Source: Nostoc sp. NMS8 (GTDB lineage: Bacteria; Cyanobacteriota; Cyanobacteriia; Cyanobacteriales; Nostocaceae). Taken from it: DNA of 64,000 nt. The stretch is taken from contig NZ_JABXKK010000048.1 in the NCBI RefSeq assembly GCF_017115045.1, positions 1 through 64,000 of the forward strand, read 5' to 3'. The position numbers were made by a program, and so were the translations under genes. Every line of letters begins with the position of its first letter. Position 1 is the first letter of the stretch. The notes under the pieces are model-generated. The model had not been told where the DNA came from. It was given only the letters and a program-made list of their open reading frames with translations, and did no database searches. Positions 59,352-64,000 of the stretch are shown here, piece after piece.

Positions 59352-60026
59352 CTAGCTAATTGCCTTCTTTTTCTTCAAGCATCCTCCTAACAACCCAGCA
59401 GTTAATACTATCCCTCCAATAGTTGATGGTTCAGGTACAGTAATAGTCAAAGGTTTTACACTCACATTATCCAAGTATAAAAAACCATAGCTAGCTCTAC
59501 CACCCAACTTTAACTCTGTAGATGATGTTGTCGCCACAAAATTTAAGTCATATTGGGTGAAAGGATTTCCAGCAACATTTATAGTATTTATTTTATCAAA
59601 AACTTGATTTCCATCGATAAATGCCTGAAATATGTTATCAACTTGACTGCTATCTTCATCTGTCCCTAAAAAGAAACTGAGATTATAATTACTACCGATA
59701 GTTGTAGCCAAATTCTGAGATATGTAAGCAGGATTTACAAATGAACCAATCGATAAACCTTGATTACCACTATCACGCTGAGGAAAATTGTTAATTCTAA
59801 TCCCTGATGTATCGATCGGATCGCCAGATTTAATCCAGTCTGTAACATTAGGATTTGTAACGTTGGGATTGTTAGGATCTACGAGAGGATCGAGTTCAAA
59901 GCTTCCATTTCTAACAAGTTCTGCCGCTTGTACTGCTGTATTAAAAGTATTGGTAATCACAGCAGTGCTAATTAAGTTAGTGGTAAAACTAAAAACAATA
60001 ATTGAAAGTTTTTTAGTGAACTTCAT
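59352..60026 (-). CDS. PEP-CTERM exported protein A
   Basis: 224 residues from the ATG at 60026, with GGAG 9 bases before it. Signal peptide (MKFTKKLSIIVFSFTTNLIS, then TAVITNTFNTAVQA); a beta-sandwich body of the kind found in carbohydrate-binding-like domains (LVRNGSFELDPLVDPNNPNV, WIKSGDPIDTSG, YNLSFFLGTDEDSSQVDN, FLYLDNVSVKPL); and a C-terminal PEP-CTERM signal: VPEPSTIGG, a hydrophobic segment and KKKK. The tag is recognised by an exosortase and directs sorting to the cell surface. Paralogue of the genes at 60304, 62417 and 63365; closest to the 62417 one. Confidence 0.85.
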   Translation of the reverse strand: MKFTKKLSIIVFSFTTNLISTAVITNTFNTAVQAAELVRNGSFELDPLVDPNNPNVTNPNVTDWIKSGDPIDTSGIRINNFPQRDSGNQGLSIGSFVNPAYISQNLATTIGSNYNLSFFLGTDEDSSQVDNIFQAFIDGNQVFDKINTINVAGNPFTQYDLNFVATTSSTELKLGGRASYGFLYLDNVSVKPLTITVPEPSTIGGIVLTAGLLGGCLKKKKAIS

Positions 60027-60303
60027 AAAACTTGACTCCAAATGATTACAATTTACGACAGTTAAAACAAGTTGATAGTTACATCTATGCTGGCTCTAAT
60101 TGGTGTCAAGAAAAATAAACACTTTATTCAGGTTGATAAAAGTTAGCTATTCACCATAGATAATCTCTCCATAAAGCGATGATGGAGTTTTTTAATCAGA
60201 TGAATTTAAGTGGCATTCTCAACACTATAGAGCCAGATATCGCTTGGGATTTGAAGAGAGTGATGGTTAGCTCGCGCTCTGTGGCTTATTCACTCCCGGA
60301 GCA

Positions 60304-60906
60304 TCACTCACATACAGAGTTTTGACCTTGTTGATCTGTAGATTTGAAACTCACATCATCCAAATATAAAAATGCATACTTGACTCTGGAAGCAAACCTG
60401 ATCTCGGTGGATGTTTCTTTGGCTTGAAAATAAAACGTGTATTGTGTGTAGGGTTGGTGAGAAGTATTTGTTTTCGTACAAACCGGCTTTTCACGTATAA
60501 AAGCCTGAAATTTATTATCCAGATCGGGTGCTTCTTCTGTAGATGCTAAATAGAAAGTAAGTCGGTAGTATTGATTAACGACTGTAGGGACATTCTGTGA
60601 TATGTAGCTCAAGTCTGAAAATCCACCAAGCGATAAACCTTGGTTACCACTGTTAGCAAAATTGTCAATCCTAGTACCCGACGTATCTACCGGATCGCCA
60701 TTTTTAATCCATCCTGTAAGATTAGGATTTGTAGCATTGGGATTATTTGGATCTACAAGAGAATCGTTTTCAAATCCCCCGTTGGTAATCAGTTCTGCTC
60801 CATCTGCTTGTGCTGCTGACTTATAAGTATTGGTAATCACAGCAGCATTAAAGAGAGCAGTAGTCAAACTACAAAAAATAATTGAGAGTTTTTTATTGAA
60901 CTTCAC
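60304..60906 (-). CDS. PEP-CTERM paralogue B, anchor missing
   Basis: 200 residues from a GTG at 60906. Signal peptide (KFNKKLSIIFCSLTTALFNA) and the same body (ELITNGGFENDSLVDPNNPN, WIKNGDPVDTSGTRI, YISQNVPTVVNQYYRLTFYL, FLYLDDVSFK) as its paralogues. It ends STDQQGQNSVCE without the PEP motif, membrane segment or basic tail. It would be secreted, not anchored. Closest to the 63365 gene, with which it also shares the GTG start. Confidence 0.8.
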   Translation of the reverse strand: MKFNKKLSIIFCSLTTALFNAAVITNTYKSAAQADGAELITNGGFENDSLVDPNNPNATNPNLTGWIKNGDPVDTSGTRIDNFANSGNQGLSLGGFSDLSYISQNVPTVVNQYYRLTFYLASTEEAPDLDNKFQAFIREKPVCTKTNTSHQPYTQYTFYFQAKETSTEIRFASRVKYAFLYLDDVSFKSTDQQGQNSVCE

Positions 60907-60972
60907 AAGACATAACTCCAAATAGTTCAAAATTCACGACAACGAGTACTTAATTGATTTACTTTGTGGTGA

Positions 60973-61827
60973 TTAAGGCAAGATAAACCCGTAAGTATTT
61001 TTGAAGATATTCTGAGCAGTAGTACCACTTAAGTAGGTAGAAAAACTCTGTGCTGTCGATAAAACTGTAGTGTTGGCGAGTATGCCCAGTGGATAGACAA
61101 TCGGATCGCTCTCTGTTGTGAGGGCCGTTTCTACGACTCTTACCTTGGTAGAAATTGCAGCATCAGTTTTGTAAACGGCACCTGCATCAATAGTTTTACT
61201 TACGCCGCCAACTACAAGAGTTTTATTTTCAACAGCAGTTAAGACGTTACGCACATTGCTAGCGAGGTATGTTTTAGGACTAACAGTAGTGAAAATACCT
61301 CGGCTAGTCAGAACTTGTTTAGCATAATTTCCTGCTGGTACAACTGGTGGAGTCCCTGTGTAATCACCTATGGCAATACCAGTAATGTTGGCGTTAGTCA
61401 AACCATTGAAGCTAGTCAGAGCAGCACTACCAGCACTAACAGGAGGTGTTGTAGGAGCAATCAAAACTAAACGGTTTTTGACAATGTTTTTACGGCTACC
61501 TGAAACCAATTTACTTGGAGTTGCATTCTGTAAGACATCCATTTGGTCGGTGGCAGCAGAAATGAAAATATCTGCTACTGCTCCTCCTTGTATTTGGCTA
61601 AGTAAAGTACCAGAAGCACCAAAGGTATAAACAATGCTGACGCTTGGGTTAGCAGTTTGGTACTGAGTCTTAATGTCATTCATCGCGTTTGTTAAGCTGG
61701 AAGCCGCAAACACTCTAAGTGTGGTTGTGGAGTTTGCTGGCGATAAATTGACAAACTGGAAGCCTATTACCAGCATCATGCTGGTAACTGCCGTAGCAAT
61801 CCAAGCGATAAGTCTTCTTCTGTTCAT
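60973..61827 (-). CDS. modA: molybdate ABC transporter substrate-binding protein
   Basis: 284 residues. Signal peptide (RLIAWIATAVTSMMLVIGFQ, cleavage near SPANS), then the type-II binding fold: LRVFAASSLTNAMNDIKTQY (oxyanion-binding Ser), YTFGASGTLLSQIQGGAVAD, IFISAATDQMDVLQ, NRLVLIAP, and the C-terminal SDPIVYPLGIL. It captures molybdate or tungstate in the periplasm. No modB or modC is adjacent, which is unusual. Instead, paralogous PEP-CTERM genes flank it on both sides. Confidence 0.9.
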   Translation of the reverse strand: MNRRRLIAWIATAVTSMMLVIGFQFVNLSPANSTTTLRVFAASSLTNAMNDIKTQYQTANPSVSIVYTFGASGTLLSQIQGGAVADIFISAATDQMDVLQNATPSKLVSGSRKNIVKNRLVLIAPTTPPVSAGSAALTSFNGLTNANITGIAIGDYTGTPPVVPAGNYAKQVLTSRGIFTTVSPKTYLASNVRNVLTAVENKTLVVGGVSKTIDAGAVYKTDAAISTKVRVVETALTTESDPIVYPLGILANTTVLSTAQSFSTYLSGTTAQNIFKNTYGFILP

Positions 61828-62416
61828 GAAAGTTATAGTTTAAGATGAAATCCCATCACTCATATCTATTGATACCTGGAAACAAAAAACCAAGCCGGAA
61901 TTACCCAAAGCGTTTCCGACGATGGAAATTGACGATTTTCCAGTAGGTTTACTTAAACAGAGAGTAAAAGGGAGAGAATAGATGAGATTATACCATTAAA
62001 GTAGGTAAAAACTAAAATAATTACCAAATAAATTGGTAAATAGAGCCTGGTATGACAATTAAAATATAAAAAATAAATTATCTGTGATTTTTAGTAATGA
62101 TTCAGGAGTCATAATTCTGGATTCAGAATAATTAAATAATCAGGGGAAAATTTCATAAATCAATATAACAATTATCATAAATTAATTTTATATTTTTACT
62201 TTTAAGTGCTGAATTTTTACCTTTTCCAATAGGGGGAAAAAATGACTATTATTTTCAGTGCATAACCTATAAAAAAAAGTGACTGACCTTCTCCTTCTAA
62301 AGACGCAAGCGCGAACATCCGAAAAAGTCACTTTTATATTGTTCACGCCTTGCATCTCTCCAAGGTAAGTGGATTTAGAAAACAAGGCTGGTTACTTTTT
62401 TTGCTCTAATGCACCA
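61828..62416. other. intergenic region, upstream of modA, with hairpin
   Basis: AT-rich, no gene. It contains the terminator at 62275-62335. It must hold the modA promoter; I cannot see a convincing ModE-type operator. Confidence 0.4.
62275..62335 (-). terminator. long-hairpin terminator of PEP-CTERM gene C
   Basis: Stem AAAAGTGACT / AGTCACTTTT around a 40-base loop, followed on the minus strand by a run of T (complement of AAAAAAAA at 62271). About 80 bp behind the stop. Confidence 0.6.
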
Positions 62417-63091
62417 CTAGCTAATTGCCTTCTTTTTCTTCAGCCATAATCCCAGCAAGCCTGCAATTGCTATTCCTCCTAGATTGAATGGTTCGGGTAC
62501 AGGCTTAACACTCACAGTATCTAAGGATAAAATTGCGCGTCTATCCACAGCTCCAAACTTTAACTCTGTGGATGATGTGTCTGCTGTGAAATTGAACTTA
62601 TATGGCGTGTATGGTTGAAAATCAATATTTTTTTGATCGAAAACATTTTTTCCCCCTACAAATGTTTGGAACTGATTATCAATATCTGGTTCCTCAGCTA
62701 TAGATGCTAAATAGTAACTCAGTTCGTATTCTTGACCAGGTTTTGTAGAAAGCGTCTGTGATATGTAGCTGAGGTCTATAAATCCACCAATTTTTAAACC
62801 CTGATTATTACTTTGAGGGAAGTTGCTAATTCTAGTCCCTGATATATCTATCGGATTACCAGACTTAGTCCATCCTGTAATATTAGGATTTGGAGCGGTG
62901 GGATCGTTAGGATCTACGAGGGGGTCAAGTTCAAATCCTCCGTTAAAAACAATGTCACTAGGATCTGGAACCCAGTTATGATCGTAATTTGCTTGCGCTA
63001 CTGGAATATAAGTACCAGTAATCACAGCAGTACTAGCTAAGGTAGTAGTAAAACCAAAAGCAATTATTGAAAGTTTTTTAGTTAATTTCAT
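62417..63091 (-). CDS. PEP-CTERM exported protein C
   Basis: 224 residues from the ATG at 63091, preceded by GGAG. Signal peptide (KLTKKLSIIAFGFTTTLAST), an insertion with NYDHNWVPDPSDIVF before the conserved NGGFELDPLVDPNDP, the shared beta-rich body, then VPEPFNLGGIAIAGLLGLWL and KKKKAIS as sorting signal. The C-terminus is the same as in gene A (KKKKAIS). The upstream region also matches that of gene A (GACTCCAAAATAATTCCAAT here and ATGCTGGCTCTAAGTAGTGT). Confidence 0.85.
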   Translation of the reverse strand: MKLTKKLSIIAFGFTTTLASTAVITGTYIPVAQANYDHNWVPDPSDIVFNGGFELDPLVDPNDPTAPNPNITGWTKSGNPIDISGTRISNFPQSNNQGLKIGGFIDLSYISQTLSTKPGQEYELSYYLASIAEEPDIDNQFQTFVGGKNVFDQKNIDFQPYTPYKFNFTADTSSTELKFGAVDRRAILSLDTVSVKPVPEPFNLGGIAIAGLLGLWLKKKKAIS

Positions 63092-63364
63092 GAAACTTGA
63101 CTCCAAAATAATTCCAATTTACGGCAATTATAACAAATTGATAATTACATTTATGCTGGCTCTAAGTAGTGTCAATAAAGCTGAAGTTTGACTCTAGTTT
63201 ATAAGAGTTTGCTATTGATATAAATGATAATTCATATACTTTAAGACAATCTCTTTATAAACTCATGATTGAGTTTTTCTCAGATAAATTTCAGTGGCAT
63301 TCTCGACATTATAGAGCCAGATATGGCAGGTCTATGGTTTAGTCATCCTGCGATAGTTTTATCC

Positions 63365-63979
63365 TTAAGGTTCAGGTACAGATTTGACACTCACATCATC
63401 CAAGAATAAAAACGCATACTTGACTTTGTAACCAAACTTTATCTCTGTAGATTCTCCTTTCGCTTTGAAAGATATGGTTGTTGGCGCGTATGGTTGAAAA
63501 GCAGTATTTTTATCATTACTAAACTTCTTCCCACCAATAAAGACCTGAAATTTATTTTTCACATCAGGTGCTTCCTCTATGGATGCGAAATAGTAAGTAA
63601 GTGTGTAGTACTGACCCTTAACTGTAGGGATAGTCTGTGATATGTAGCTAATCTCAGGAGATCCAGCTATCGAACTCAGCGATAACCCTTGATTACCAAA
63701 GTTAGGAAAATTACTAATTCTAATACCCGATATATTAACACCAGGTGTGTCCGCCGGATTGAAAGGCTCAGACTTAGTCCATCCTGTAATATTAGGATTT
63801 GGAGCGGTGGGATTGTTAGGATCTATGAGAGGGTCGCTTTCAAAGCTTCCGTTCGTAATCAGTTCTGGTCCTCCTCCTGTTTGTGCTACTGCTTTATAAG
63901 CATTGGTAATCACAGCAGTACTAACTAAGGCAGTGGTCAAACTACAAACAGTAATTGAGAGTTTTTTAGTGAGCTTCAC
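63365..63979 (-). CDS. PEP-CTERM paralogue D, truncated after VPEP
   Basis: 204 residues from a GTG at 63979 (KLTKKLSITVCSLTTALVST), GGAG upstream. Body as in the paralogues, with an insertion SEPFNPADTPGVNISG. It ends SVKSVPEP followed directly by TAA, so the PEP motif itself is present but the membrane helix and basic tail are lost. Without them sorting by exosortase should fail. Closest to gene B. Confidence 0.85.
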   Translation of the reverse strand: MKLTKKLSITVCSLTTALVSTAVITNAYKAVAQTGGGPELITNGSFESDPLIDPNNPTAPNPNITGWTKSEPFNPADTPGVNISGIRISNFPNFGNQGLSLSSIAGSPEISYISQTIPTVKGQYYTLTYYFASIEEAPDVKNKFQVFIGGKKFSNDKNTAFQPYAPTTISFKAKGESTEIKFGYKVKYAFLFLDDVSVKSVPEP

Positions 63980-64000
63980 AAGACATGACTCCAAATAGTT

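Noticed and set aside
1..64000. HIP1 octamers GCGATCGC as operators
   Set aside because: They occur everywhere, mostly inside genes, as is normal for Nostoc. No spacing or position suggests gene control.

Overview
The window is chromosomal DNA from a filamentous, heterocyst-type cyanobacterium of the Nostoc/Anabaena group. The signs are very frequent HIP1 octamers (GCGATCGC), many palindromic repeats of the kind that litter Nostoc genomes, and cyanobacterial families such as DUF3181, DUF5331, ABA4-like, heme oxygenase 1 and a hormogonium-polysaccharide-type cluster. No rRNA, tRNA, transposase or integrase gene was recognised. Family names come from reading the proteins, not from searches.

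Layout. 0-6.9 kb: HU, a tandem DUF2795 protein, a VOC protein, a peptidase remnant, an isochorismatase-like hydrolase, an amidohydrolase with a divergent isochorismatase-like hydrolase, and a cupin. 6.9-11.7 kb: repeat-rich DNA around a frameshifted HEAT-repeat/NACHT membrane ATPase gene, a 21-bp satellite and a DUF559 gene. 11.7-18 kb: a phosphonate cluster on the minus strand (AEP transaminase, phosphonopyruvate decarboxylase, PEP mutase fused to a nucleotidyltransferase, a second nucleotidyltransferase) and a 2-oxoglutarate oxygenase. It should turn PEP into 2-aminoethylphosphonate and activate it with a nucleotide for transfer to a glycan or lipid. 18-28.6 kb: mostly housekeeping genes (moaE, beta-carbonic anhydrase, ABA4-like, COG0523 GTPase, TPR protein, heme oxygenase, glmM), with a solitary CRISPR-type repeat at 20.45 kb and a response-regulator fragment cut by a small inverted-repeat element. 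29-36.5 kb: an exopolysaccharide operon whose order matches hpsL-M-N-O-P.

36.5-45.3 kb: membrane protein, 1-Cys peroxiredoxin, Uma2 nuclease, DUF305 protein, then an operon of a small coiled-coil membrane protein and two dynamin-like GTPases, the second ending in a J domain. 45.3-51.4 kb: a second 21-bp satellite, a giant CHAT protease/NB-ARC-type ATPase/TPR protein with a palindromic repeat inserted in frame, and a VapBC pair between pieces of two other toxin-antitoxin types. 51.4-57.4 kb: cysK, a 2Fe-2S ferredoxin-like protein, DUF5331, YgfZ, an RNA ligase and small membrane or hypothetical genes. 57.9-64 kb: an HsdR remnant and four related exported proteins arranged as two copies of a pair. 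Two keep a PEP-CTERM anchor and two have lost it. A solitary modA lies between the pairs.

The strongest candidates for an undescribed system are the dynamin/dynamin-J operon, the CHAT-STAND-TPR protein, the HEAT-TM-NACHT protein (broken here), the phosphonate cluster with two nucleotidyltransferases, and the two 21-bp palindrome arrays. A second theme is small inverted-repeat elements that alter genes: one has changed the C-terminus of phosphonopyruvate decarboxylase and left a 9-bp target duplication, one truncates a receiver domain, and one sits in frame inside the CHAT protein.
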